From Actinomycetota bacterium (lineage in GTDB: Bacteria; Actinomycetota; Actinomycetes; S36-B12; UBA5976): a stretch of DNA of 14,318 bases. Shown here one piece after another: positions 7,577 to 13,555 of the stretch. The translations under genes and the position numbers were made by a program. The notes beneath the pieces are model-generated. The model had not been told where the DNA came from. It was given only the letters and a program-made list of their open reading frames with translations, and made no database searches. Within the stretch, counting starts at the first letter, position 1. Each line of letters begins with the position of its first letter. The DNA lies in contig CANKTT010000030.1 of the NCBI GenBank assembly GCA_947486505.1, forward strand, positions 1 through 14,318, written 5' to 3'.

Positions 7577-8661
7577 CAAACCAAATCTCCGATCCGCCAG
7601 GGTTGCGATTAGCTTCACTTAGTTCGTGGATGCAAGAAAACGTTGCTGACTTTGATTCCAGCGGTCCAATCCAAGCAACCTTGCTTGCTGGTGGTCGCTC
7701 CAATGTTTCGTATCGAATAGCTGATGCAAGTAATTCAAGCTGGGTACTTCGCCGTCCACCGCTAGGTCACATCATGCCTTCGGCTCATGACATGGGTCGT
7801 GAGTTTCGAGTACTTTCCGGTCTAAACAAAGTTTCATTCCCAACTCCAAAAACGCGTGGTTATTGCGAAGATGAATCCGTCATCGGTGCCAAATTCATGA
7901 TGATGGATTTTGTTGATGGTCGAGTAATTGAGTCTGCCAAAACTGCACAGTCACTAACAGCACAGCAAGCAAGCGAGATCTCACAAGAGTTAGTCGACAC
8001 CATGGCTCGATTACATGCAGTTGATCCAGTTACTGCCGGGTTAGATCAGCTTGGTAGGCCCACTGGATATCTGCAGCGCCAAGTGAAGCGCTGGGGTGAG
8101 CAGTGGCAGATCACAAAGACGCGTGAACTTCCGGAAATTGAAGAACTTCATTCTTGGCTAGAAACTGCAATTTCAAAAGTCCCAGATTCGCTTCCAACTT
8201 CCATCGTGCATGGTGATTACCGAATCGATAATGTGATCCTTGACAGTGCGCAAAGCAAAATTGTTGCAGTCCTCGATTGGGAAATGTCTACGCTGGGTGA
8301 TCCGATTTCAGACCTCGCAATTTCATTGGTCTACTGGAGTCAAGCAACTGACACGTTGCGCAAAAAGATTCCAGTTGCTGAAGATGTAACAAGTGGTCCA
8401 GGATTCTGGTCCAGACAACAAGTTCTGGATCGCTACGTCGAGCAAACCGGCCTAGATATTTCTCACTTAGATGAATGTGTTGCGCTGGCTTGTTTTAAGT
8501 TGGCAGTAATCATGGAATCAATCCATCACCGAAACTTAAGTGGTCAACAATTGGGCGCTGCTGCTGGAGCGCAAAGCACTATGGGCGAAGCAACTGTGGC
8601 ATTAACCGAACTTGGACTGGCAGTAACTCGTCAAGGAGCAATTGCAGCTTTAAACAACTAG
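7573..8661 (+). CDS. APH-family phosphotransferase, likely (hydroxy)acyl-CoA kinase (LvaA / ACAD10-11 kinase type)
   Basis: A 362-aa protein of the aminoglycoside-phosphotransferase/choline-kinase fold. It has the nucleotide-binding start LLAGGRSNVSYRI (about 37-49) and VLRRPPLGHIMPSAHDMGREFRVL (58-81), typical of the ACAD10/11-associated branch rather than resistance enzymes. The catalytic loop is HGDYRIDN (213-220) and the metal site DWEMSTLGDP (235-244). The start is GTG at 7573, inside the GTGA that also contains the stop of the acyl-CoA dehydrogenase gene, with GGAG about 8 nt upstream. The coupling mirrors the single-chain fusion seen in eukaryotic ACAD11. It is therefore more likely a metabolic kinase than an antibiotic-resistance gene. 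Its stop codon overlaps the stop of the convergent FAD oxidoreductase gene (CTAG, 8658-8661). Confidence 0.87.
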   Translation: MTNQISDPPGLRLASLSSWMQENVADFDSSGPIQATLLAGGRSNVSYRIADASNSSWVLRRPPLGHIMPSAHDMGREFRVLSGLNKVSFPTPKTRGYCEDESVIGAKFMMMDFVDGRVIESAKTAQSLTAQQASEISQELVDTMARLHAVDPVTAGLDQLGRPTGYLQRQVKRWGEQWQITKTRELPEIEELHSWLETAISKVPDSLPTSIVHGDYRIDNVILDSAQSKIVAVLDWEMSTLGDPISDLAISLVYWSQATDTLRKKIPVAEDVTSGPGFWSRQQVLDRYVEQTGLDISHLDECVALACFKLAVIMESIHHRNLSGQQLGAAAGAQSTMGEATVALTELGLAVTRQGAIAALNN

Positions 8662-9953
8662 CCCATAACGGTGCCGGATGAATTTTCATTCAAGGCACGT
8701 TTGCGGGAAAAAGTTCCAAGATTGATTTCTTGGTTTGTATGTTCAGTTCGATAAATCACTGGATCAGCATCATGATCATGACCTGCTTCAACTGCAGTAA
8801 TTAGTTCTGCCATTAAGCGACCGGACGTAGGTGCGTTTTTGAACTGATTACCACTACTGCCGATTGCCATGTAGTAACCAGGCAATTCGCTCTTGTCATA
8901 AATCGGCGTCCAATCGGAGGAAACGTCATAAACCCCAACAACTCCACTGGCACTAGATGGCACCTTTAGGTCTGGGAGTCTGCGAGCCGCCCGGGTCACT
9001 TGGGCATCAAATAATTCTTGAGTCCGCACCATGTTTACGTCATCTGGATCTTCTACCCATTGGAATTCGTCACATTCAGGCTCGGTGCCGCCTACCAATA
9101 GGGCATGGCCTGACTCAGGACGAATGTAAACGCCTAAATCTAAATCACCGATGATTGGGTTGTTATCGAATTGCTCTGGTGCGGCAACGTGATGAACTTC
9201 TTGACGCATCGGCCGAACTGAAACAGTGAAGTCGGAACCAACACCAGCTAAATCATTTATCCGGCTAGCCCAAGGGCCACCAACATTTACGACTACTGGG
9301 CTTTCAATTTGTTCACCGTCGTTTAACTCAATGCCACAAACTCGCCCATCGGCAGTCAAGATTTCGGTAACTTCTTTTTTGAATTTGAACTCAACACCTA
9401 AGCGCATTGCGGCATTGGCTAAATTCACTGTGGCTAACAATGGATCGTTAATGTATCCACCTTCTGGTGTGTACATAGCTTCGATTACATCGGTGGCATC
9501 TTCCCAGAATTCATCGTCATCGATTTTCTTAGGCGGCCAGTACATTCCAGTATCAATTCCTGGAACGATTTCTTGCATTCGCTTGGCATCAACGACTTCA
9601 TGTTCAATACCAACAGCTGTAAACAACTCTTTAGTAAGCGGAATCGAAACCACAGGAACTTTCACCATCATCACGCCAATGTTTCGCACTTCCGCGAGAA
9701 CTTCATCAGTAGCAGCGTTTAGATGAGTGCGCCAATTCTTCCAACATTGAAAAGCTTCCCAACAAAGTGCCACAGCATCGTATGTCGAGTAGTTAAATCG
9801 AATAACTGCACTCGATGAACTTGTTGAGCCAAGCCCAGGTGCGGCAGCTTTATCAACGACAATTACGGACAAGCCTTTTCGTGCCAATTCATAAGCAACC
9901 GAGGAGCCAATCACTCCGGCTCCAATTACTACTGCATCGCACTTACTTGTCAT
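8658..9953 (-). CDS. FAD-dependent amino acid oxidoreductase (sarcosine oxidase beta-subunit / DAO family)
   Basis: A 431-aa DAO-fold flavoprotein. The N-terminus has the Rossmann motif VVIGAGVIGSSVAYELARKG (GAGVIG at 11-16), with Asp34 (VVDKA) at the ribose-binding position. The C-terminus has GYYMAIGSSGNQFKNAPTSGRLMAELI, which is characteristic of SoxB-like and related N-methyl/secondary amine oxidases. The family oxidises sarcosine, dimethylglycine, D-amino acids or similar amines with release of an aldehyde or 2-oxo acid. Length is close to SoxB, but no SoxA, SoxD or SoxG partner is next to it, so it may act alone. The ATG at 9953 has AGGAGA 6 nt upstream, within a possible hairpin (9960-9993). 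Together with the demethylase-like gene at the right edge it suggests use of methylated amines; the true substrate is unknown. Confidence 0.84.
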   Translation of the reverse strand: MTSKCDAVVIGAGVIGSSVAYELARKGLSVIVVDKAAAPGLGSTSSSSAVIRFNYSTYDAVALCWEAFQCWKNWRTHLNAATDEVLAEVRNIGVMMVKVPVVSIPLTKELFTAVGIEHEVVDAKRMQEIVPGIDTGMYWPPKKIDDDEFWEDATDVIEAMYTPEGGYINDPLLATVNLANAAMRLGVEFKFKKEVTEILTADGRVCGIELNDGEQIESPVVVNVGGPWASRINDLAGVGSDFTVSVRPMRQEVHHVAAPEQFDNNPIIGDLDLGVYIRPESGHALLVGGTEPECDEFQWVEDPDDVNMVRTQELFDAQVTRAARRLPDLKVPSSASGVVGVYDVSSDWTPIYDKSELPGYYMAIGSSGNQFKNAPTSGRLMAELITAVEAGHDHDADPVIYRTEHTNQEINLGTFSRKRALNENSSGTVMG

Positions 9954-9959
9954 TTCAAA

Positions 9960-9993
9960 TCTCCTGAATCTCTAAATACATTGTTTCAGGAAA
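9960..9993 (-). promoter_or_regulatory. Hairpin that would sequester the Shine-Dalgarno of the FAD oxidoreductase gene
   Basis: On the minus strand UUUCCUGAA (9993-9985) can pair with UUCAGGAGA (9968-9960), giving a 9-bp stem with one G-U pair and a 16-nt loop. The 3' arm contains the entire AGGAGA ribosome site. It could be a translational switch or simply an inverted-repeat protein site; no poly-U follows, so it is not a normal terminator. Confidence 0.4.
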
Positions 9994-9999
9994 CCAACT

Positions 10000-10461
10000 T
10001 CATCGAGGCAAAATTCCCAAGCAACAAACTAGAAATGTTCCTAGGAGCATATATGGACCAAATGCAATTCGTGATTTTCTGGTCATTCGCTTGGTTACTA
10101 ATCCGATGAATGCCACCAATCCTGCCAAGAAGAATGAAGCAAAGATTGCTGCTAGCCAGTAATCAGCGGAATACCAACCAACCGTTAAACCAATTGGGAA
10201 AGCAAACTTTACATCTCCCATACCTAACGAACCACGACTTAGTACAAACAAAAGCATGTAACTTCCCGTAGTCGCGCTAGCCACAATTATGACTTCGCTT
10301 AACTGTTTGAGGTTGCCTGCGCTTAGCAAAATCAGCACAGAACCTTGAACTACCGTGAACCAACCGACTACAGAGTTCGGTAGCCGATGCACCCTGAGGT
10401 CTATTGCCGAAAGGTAGGTTCCAAAGCCGATAAAAACCATTAAGGGTAAGAGATTGTGCAT
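10000..10461 (-). CDS. Prepilin peptidase, minimal A24 (type IV leader peptidase) domain
   Basis: A 153-aa polytopic membrane aspartyl protease. It keeps both catalytic aspartates: Asp21 in SAIDLRVHRLPNS and Asp83 in the GxGDxK motif GMGDVKF. Several hydrophobic segments and a C-terminal RIAFGPYMLLG stretch match the family. It lacks the N-terminal cytoplasmic methyltransferase/zinc domain of full-length PilD (over 250 aa), as is common for TadV/CpaA-like and actinobacterial enzymes. Such enzymes cleave prepilin or Flp-type leader peptides at the inner face of the membrane. No pilin, ATPase or secretin gene is in the window, so its substrates must be encoded elsewhere. The ATG at 10461 has only a weak ribosome site. 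Confidence 0.87.
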   Translation of the reverse strand: MHNLLPLMVFIGFGTYLSAIDLRVHRLPNSVVGWFTVVQGSVLILLSAGNLKQLSEVIIVASATTGSYMLLFVLSRGSLGMGDVKFAFPIGLTVGWYSADYWLAAIFASFFLAGLVAFIGLVTKRMTRKSRIAFGPYMLLGTFLVCCLGILPR

Positions 10462-10496
10462 TCTTTAACGGTATGCGCTTGGATTTACAAAGCTGA

Positions 10497-10524
10497 TTGT
10501 TTATCCACAGCCCTGCCCTAGACT
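10497..10524 (+). promoter_or_regulatory. Candidate promoter for the short SDR gene
   Basis: TTGTTT (10497-10502) and TAGACT (10519-10524) are separated by 16 bp. The -10 fits the actinobacterial TANNNT pattern and lies 32 nt before the ATG at 10557, leaving room for the strong AGGGGAG ribosome site. Confidence 0.45.
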
Positions 10525-10556
10525 CATAAGACTTGAACTTGTTAGGGGAGATTGTT

Positions 10557-11150
10557 ATGAAAATTCTTATTGTTGGCGCTAACGGACTACTTGGATCTGG
10601 CGCAGCGGCTGCCCTATCGGATGGCAACGAAATCATCCAAGCTTCTCGCAGCGGTGAGGTTTCCGTTGACCTAACAAATCCAGAATCCATTGCTGCTATG
10701 TACGCCAAAGTTGGCAAAGTCGATGCAGTTATCTCCGCTACCGGTAAGGTCCCGTTCAAGACGTTGTCTGAACTCACACTTGCGGATTACCAATCCGGCA
10801 TCAACGACAAAATTTTAGGACAGGTTGAACTAGTGCGCCAAGGTTTGGATTACGTCACAGATGGCGGTTCTTTCACACTTACCACTGGAATTTTGGAACG
10901 CGCCGCGATTCCAACTGGCGTTGTCGCTTCACTTTCAAACGGAGCTTTGGAATCTTTCGTCATGGCTGCAGCAATCGAAATGCCCCGCAACATGCGGATC
11001 AATGTTGTTAGTCCAAGCGTTTTGGTTGAAGCAACCGGATACCACCCATACTTCGTAGGCTTTGAGCAAGTAACGCTTAAAGCCTGTGGCAAGGCTTACG
11101 CAAAATCAGTCAACGGCAAGAAGAACGGTCACGTTTACAAAGTTGGTTAG
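10557..11150 (+). CDS. Short atypical short-chain dehydrogenase (about 200-aa SDR)
   Basis: A 197-aa NAD(P)-binding protein, about 50 residues shorter than a classical SDR. The nucleotide site GANGLLG (7-13) follows the first beta strand MKILIVG; VDLT (37-40), ISATGKV (59-65) and INVVSPSVL (148-156) mark later strands. The catalytic YxxxK motif is absent: the region reads VVASLSNGALESF, so Tyr aligns with Ala124 and Lys with Asn128. A recognised family of short SDRs shares this loss and the GGSFTLTTGIL stretch, so this is not a decayed gene. Its chemistry is unknown and may be non-canonical or purely binding. The ATG at 10557 is well supported by AGGGGAG 7 nt upstream. The stop overlaps that of the convergent membrane gene. 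Confidence 0.85.
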   Translation: MKILIVGANGLLGSGAAAALSDGNEIIQASRSGEVSVDLTNPESIAAMYAKVGKVDAVISATGKVPFKTLSELTLADYQSGINDKILGQVELVRQGLDYVTDGGSFTLTTGILERAAIPTGVVASLSNGALESFVMAAAIEMPRNMRINVVSPSVLVEATGYHPYFVGFEQVTLKACGKAYAKSVNGKKNGHVYKVG

Positions 11151-12847
11151 TGCGTAACCGGGATTGCAGTTACTCCAGTTGAACCCAAAATCACCAGTAA
11201 CTGTTCACCATCGGTTTGCTGAACTAATTCGATTACTCGATCAGTCGGCCACGCTAGTTCCTTAACATCGTTGCGTTGCCAAAGAGTAACCTTCGCACCT
11301 GTCGCCTGTCTGAGTGAATCAATAACGGCATTATCGGCTGGACCAACAAGCAACACTGATTTTGTCACGGTACCAAAGGAAACATCAACATCTTTTTCAT
11401 GGCGATAGATTTCCCAATGGTAAGCGGCCACGATTCCAGTGCTAATCAAGATTCCTAATGCAAAACGCATCTCATTCAAAGTTTCAGTTCCAAGATTTGA
11501 ACTTAGGATTCCATTAAAGACTTGGAAGACTACGGTGATAATCGAGATGATGGCAGTGAGGCCACCAACACCAAATAGTAGGAATAGATAGATCCTTCTT
11601 ACTGGGCTGGTTAGTTCCTCATCTGGAGAATCCGCTGCGAACTTTTGGATTCGATTCCAGAACCGCAACCACACTGGTCCGCTTACCAAAATCACAGTTG
11701 CTGCACCGATAAGCGTGTTAACGGCATCGTCGCCAACAATAACTGACGCGCTCAATGCTTCAATGATGGCAACGATGATGATTGCGATACCAACCGTACT
11801 TGCCACCAAACTAATGGCCGAGACTAAGTATTCGTAAATTCTTTGAGTTTCCGACCTGGTGGATTCAAGTGGCAAAAGTGATTTGTGGTACCACCAAGCA
11901 AGCAGGCCTACTACGGCGCTAGCTGCGGACGTAGGGGTTTCAGCAAAGTGCTCAGCTAAAACTTGAGTCGCTGGATCACCAATGAACCAAACGAATATCT
12001 GATAAATCGTGATTGTCAGAGAGATTAGCCCTAGAACTAAACTGCCACCAACACCAGCCACCAACACATACAACAGCCACATGGTGTCATTTGTTTTAGT
12101 GTTTGCATTCTTTATCCAGTAATAAAACCAAAGTCCTCCAGCAATCACCAGAATTACAAAACCGTCTAGCGAGTTATTTCTAGTGGAAACAATTGCAGGT
12201 GATTGGGCTCCTGCAAAAATTGGTTGCGAAAGAATCACAGCTAACAAGCCACTCAAAATCTTTATCAACCCAACAATTGCTGCGATAGCAGTTATAAGCG
12301 AGCCAATAAAGTACTGAATCCGAAAATCATTCTCTGGGATCACTGAATTTGAAACTCGTAGCACTGCAACTAGTGCAATACCCCAGACGATAGCTCGAGC
12401 AGTGGTGTATCCAACCGAGTTCGCTTCATCGATCAAATTGTTTGTTGTTGCGATTGCCGACGAGAGGAAAACAAGCAACGAAATGATTGCGGCAAGGGTT
12501 GCGAAAAATGTGGGAACAAATCCTGTCGCATCTTGTGGATTGCTTGCTATCGACTTCTTTAGCCAAATCATTACCCAAACCAGAAGCGGTCCACTGACAA
12601 CAACAAATGCCAAATTGCTAGCAAGCGAACTTTGATCGGTTACTACGTCCTGGGAGGCATCAAGCACTCGTCCCAGAAGTCCAGCAAGACCAACTGTGAA
12701 TGTGATGAAAAGGCCAAGAGTAAATGCATACTGGAAAAACAGGCGAACTGGCTGTGCCGAAGTGTTTGCGCTTGCACCCTTGCGAACTACCAAAACAACG
12801 ATTGCGATCATTACCAATAGCGGGACAAACGACAGGATGATGGACAT
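11147..12847 (-). CDS. Polytopic membrane protein with six tandem DUF5671-like two-helix units
   Basis: A 566-aa integral membrane protein. After an N-terminal helix (about 4-22) it shows about six units of roughly 70 residues, each a pair of hydrophobic helices joined by a short loop: about 33-98, 108-168, 175-246, 255-325, 335-402 and 416-484. Several begin with a basic residue followed by aromatics (VRLFFQY, FRIQYF, QRIYEYLV, RRIYLFLL) and several end in W/Y plus basic residues (IWLKK, YWIKN, WWYHKS, FWNRI, YHWEIYRHEK). This resembles DUF5671 repeats. A soluble tail of about 80 residues follows (VTKSVLLVGPADNAVIDSLRQATG). Function is unknown. The ATG at 12847 overlaps the upstream stop as TAATG, so it is translationally coupled to the anchored NTF2-like gene and may be its partner. 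Confidence 0.8.
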   Translation of the reverse strand: MSIILSFVPLLVMIAIVVLVVRKGASANTSAQPVRLFFQYAFTLGLFITFTVGLAGLLGRVLDASQDVVTDQSSLASNLAFVVVSGPLLVWVMIWLKKSIASNPQDATGFVPTFFATLAAIISLLVFLSSAIATTNNLIDEANSVGYTTARAIVWGIALVAVLRVSNSVIPENDFRIQYFIGSLITAIAAIVGLIKILSGLLAVILSQPIFAGAQSPAIVSTRNNSLDGFVILVIAGGLWFYYWIKNANTKTNDTMWLLYVLVAGVGGSLVLGLISLTITIYQIFVWFIGDPATQVLAEHFAETPTSAASAVVGLLAWWYHKSLLPLESTRSETQRIYEYLVSAISLVASTVGIAIIIVAIIEALSASVIVGDDAVNTLIGAATVILVSGPVWLRFWNRIQKFAADSPDEELTSPVRRIYLFLLFGVGGLTAIISIITVVFQVFNGILSSNLGTETLNEMRFALGILISTGIVAAYHWEIYRHEKDVDVSFGTVTKSVLLVGPADNAVIDSLRQATGAKVTLWQRNDVKELAWPTDRVIELVQQTDGEQLLVILGSTGVTAIPVTH

Positions 12848-13290
12848 TATTTGAACACCTCACCACATTGATATGTTGGCCAAGGGATGCCGGCAATTTT
12901 CCATCCATTTTCGGTCTTTGTTAAACGGAATGCTTGAGATTCCTTGTAACTACCACCGAAAGGGTCACCACTGGAATTCTCGATGTTAACTTTTACTGAG
13001 GCTGAGTCGCCCGTAATTGTTGAATCAGAAAGGGAGATTCGAATTGAATCTTGAATATATGCCTGATCAAAATCTTCAATTTTGCAATCAGTGTCAGTTG
13101 CTAGATATGTGATTGCCGCGTCAAAGTCACGGGCAGTAACTGCCTGTAGATACTGCTGCACAGTACCTTCTGGTGTCGTGGCATCTAGTTGTTGCGTGTC
13201 TTCATTCACTGCCAACACTGCAATTAAGGCCACGACCGAAATCGCGGCGACAATAAGTCCGAGTACCCGATTAGCTCTTTGATTGCTCAT
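12847..13290 (-). CDS. Small membrane-anchored extracytoplasmic protein with NTF2-like (DUF4878-type) domain
   Basis: A 147-aa protein with a short basic N-terminus (MSNQRANR), one transmembrane anchor (about 9-28) and no lipobox. The exported domain begins TTPEGTVQQYLQAVTARDFDAAITYLATD (38-66), the helical opening typical of NTF2-like/lumazine-binding folds. It ends with a sheet region containing FRLTKTENGWKIAGIPWP (121-138). Two cysteines, Cys69 and Cys142, could form a disulphide outside the membrane. Such domains are usually binding or scaffold modules, and no enzymatic residues are evident. It is the first gene of the two-gene operon with the DUF5671-like protein (TAATG junction). The promoter-like elements suggest a leaderless mRNA. 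The family call is moderate; the topology is firmer. Confidence 0.7.
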   Translation of the reverse strand: MSNQRANRVLGLIVAAISVVALIAVLAVNEDTQQLDATTPEGTVQQYLQAVTARDFDAAITYLATDTDCKIEDFDQAYIQDSIRISLSDSTITGDSASVKVNIENSSGDPFGGSYKESQAFRLTKTENGWKIAGIPWPTYQCGEVFK

Positions 13291-13296
13291 AATTTC

Positions 13297-13325
13297 AGGC
13301 TACGCCTGTACGTAATGAAAAGCAA
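13297..13325 (-). promoter_or_regulatory. Candidate promoter for the NTF2-like/DUF5671 operon, predicting a leaderless mRNA
   Basis: On the minus strand TTGCTT (13325-13320) and TAGCCT (13302-13297) are 17 bp apart. The -10 ends 6 nt before the A of the start codon at 13290, so transcription would start at or next to the ATG, as is common in actinobacteria. A CAGGC-TAC-GCCTG inverted repeat (13296-13308) overlaps the -10 and could be an operator. Confidence 0.4.
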
Positions 13326-13346
13326 CGGTATCGAATTTCAATGGTT

Positions 13347-13381
13347 AAAAAGCGAAAGACCCCCGCGATACTGCGAGGGTC
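13347..13381 (-). terminator. Intrinsic terminator of a short minus-strand transcript
   Basis: The arms GACCCCCGC (13358-13366) and GCGAGGGTC (13373-13381) form a 9-bp stem with one mismatch and a 6-nt loop. Read on the minus strand it is followed by CTTTCGCTTTTT, a U-rich tail, while the plus-strand side has no T tract. It therefore ends a minus-strand transcript coming from the right, where the only candidate is the small unit at 13384-13542. Confidence 0.7.
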
Positions 13382-13383
13382 CT

Positions 13384-13428
13384 TCAAAGGTTTGAGCTAA
13401 CAATGAAATTGTTTGCACCACCGACTAT
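13384..13428 (+). repeat. Interrupted partial copy of the tRNA D arm and anticodon 5' arm
   Basis: Plus-strand TCAAAGG (13384-13390), TGAGC (13393-13397) and GCACCACCGACTAT (13415-13428) recur in the same order in the tRNA gene at 13567-13573, 13575-13579 and 13580-13593. The copies differ by a 17-nt insert (13398-13414) between TGAGC and GCACC, and by TT versus A between the first two blocks. No resemblance continues into the variable or T arm. Confidence 0.75.
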
Positions 13429-13479
13429 TCCAATATCTTCGGCCAACTTGTTGGTTTTGTCAATGGCATCAAAACACAT
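13384..13479 (-). ncRNA. Small minus-strand transcription unit: possible 31-codon ORF or antisense RNA to the adjacent tRNA
   Basis: Between a promoter-like pair (13513-13542) and the terminator (13347-13381) lies an RNA of about 150 nt. It has one complete reading frame, ATG at 13479 to TGA at 13384, 31 codons, beginning MCFDAIDKTN and ending FIVSSNL. The ATG has no convincing ribosome site and is directly preceded by an in-frame stop, so coding is uncertain. The 3' half is complementary to the neighbouring tRNA gene: 14 nt (13428-13415) match the anticodon arm, then 5 nt (13397-13393) and 7 nt (13390-13384) match the D arm. The 17-nt insert between them (13414-13398) folds into an AACAAT/ATTGTT hairpin. 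I recognise neither a known RNA family nor a known peptide. The terminator directly after the TGA supports a real transcript. Confidence 0.45.
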
Positions 13480-13493
13480 TCAACAGGCCGTAG

Positions 13494-13520
13494 TTGTCAA
13501 CAAAATGACGCAAATATAAC
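13494..13520 (+). promoter_or_regulatory. Candidate promoter of the tRNA gene
   Basis: TTGTCA (13494-13499) and TATAAC (13515-13520) are separated by 15 bp, a little short. They lie 36 nt before the mature tRNA 5' end. The -10 overlaps the -10 of the opposing minus-strand promoter, so the two transcripts could exclude each other. Confidence 0.4.
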
Positions 13521-13542
13521 TGCGTGCTTAATTGGATGTCAT
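13513..13542 (-). promoter_or_regulatory. Candidate promoter of the small minus-strand transcript
   Basis: On the minus strand ATGACA (13542-13537) and TATATT (13518-13513), each 5/6 to consensus, are 18 bp apart. The start point would be near 13506, about 27 nt before the small ORF's ATG. The RNA would be about 150-160 nt to the terminator. Confidence 0.45.
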
Positions 13543-13555
13543 TCTACTTTTGGGT

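Noticed and set aside
7573..8661. Aminoglycoside resistance gene
   Set aside because: The APH fold is present, but the VLRRPP segment and the overlap with an acyl-CoA dehydrogenase gene fit the ACAD10/11-type metabolic kinases.
9226..9726. 166-codon plus-strand frame inside the FAD oxidoreductase
   Set aside because: It is a shadow of a well-supported DAO-family gene and has a low-complexity Ser/Thr-rich translation.
10277..10777. 166-codon minus-strand frame spanning the promoter gap at 10462-10556
   Set aside because: It crosses two real genes and their promoters and its translation has no recognisable domain.
13452..13463. Short CCAAC/GTTGG inverted repeat followed by TTTT near 13452-13467
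   Set aside because: The loop would be only 2 nt and the stem is short, and it lies inside the small minus-strand unit; not convincing as a terminator.
13508..13525. ACGCA/TGCGT inverted repeat around TATAAC
   Set aside because: A 5-bp stem overlapping promoter hexamers is too weak to call an operator or hairpin on its own.
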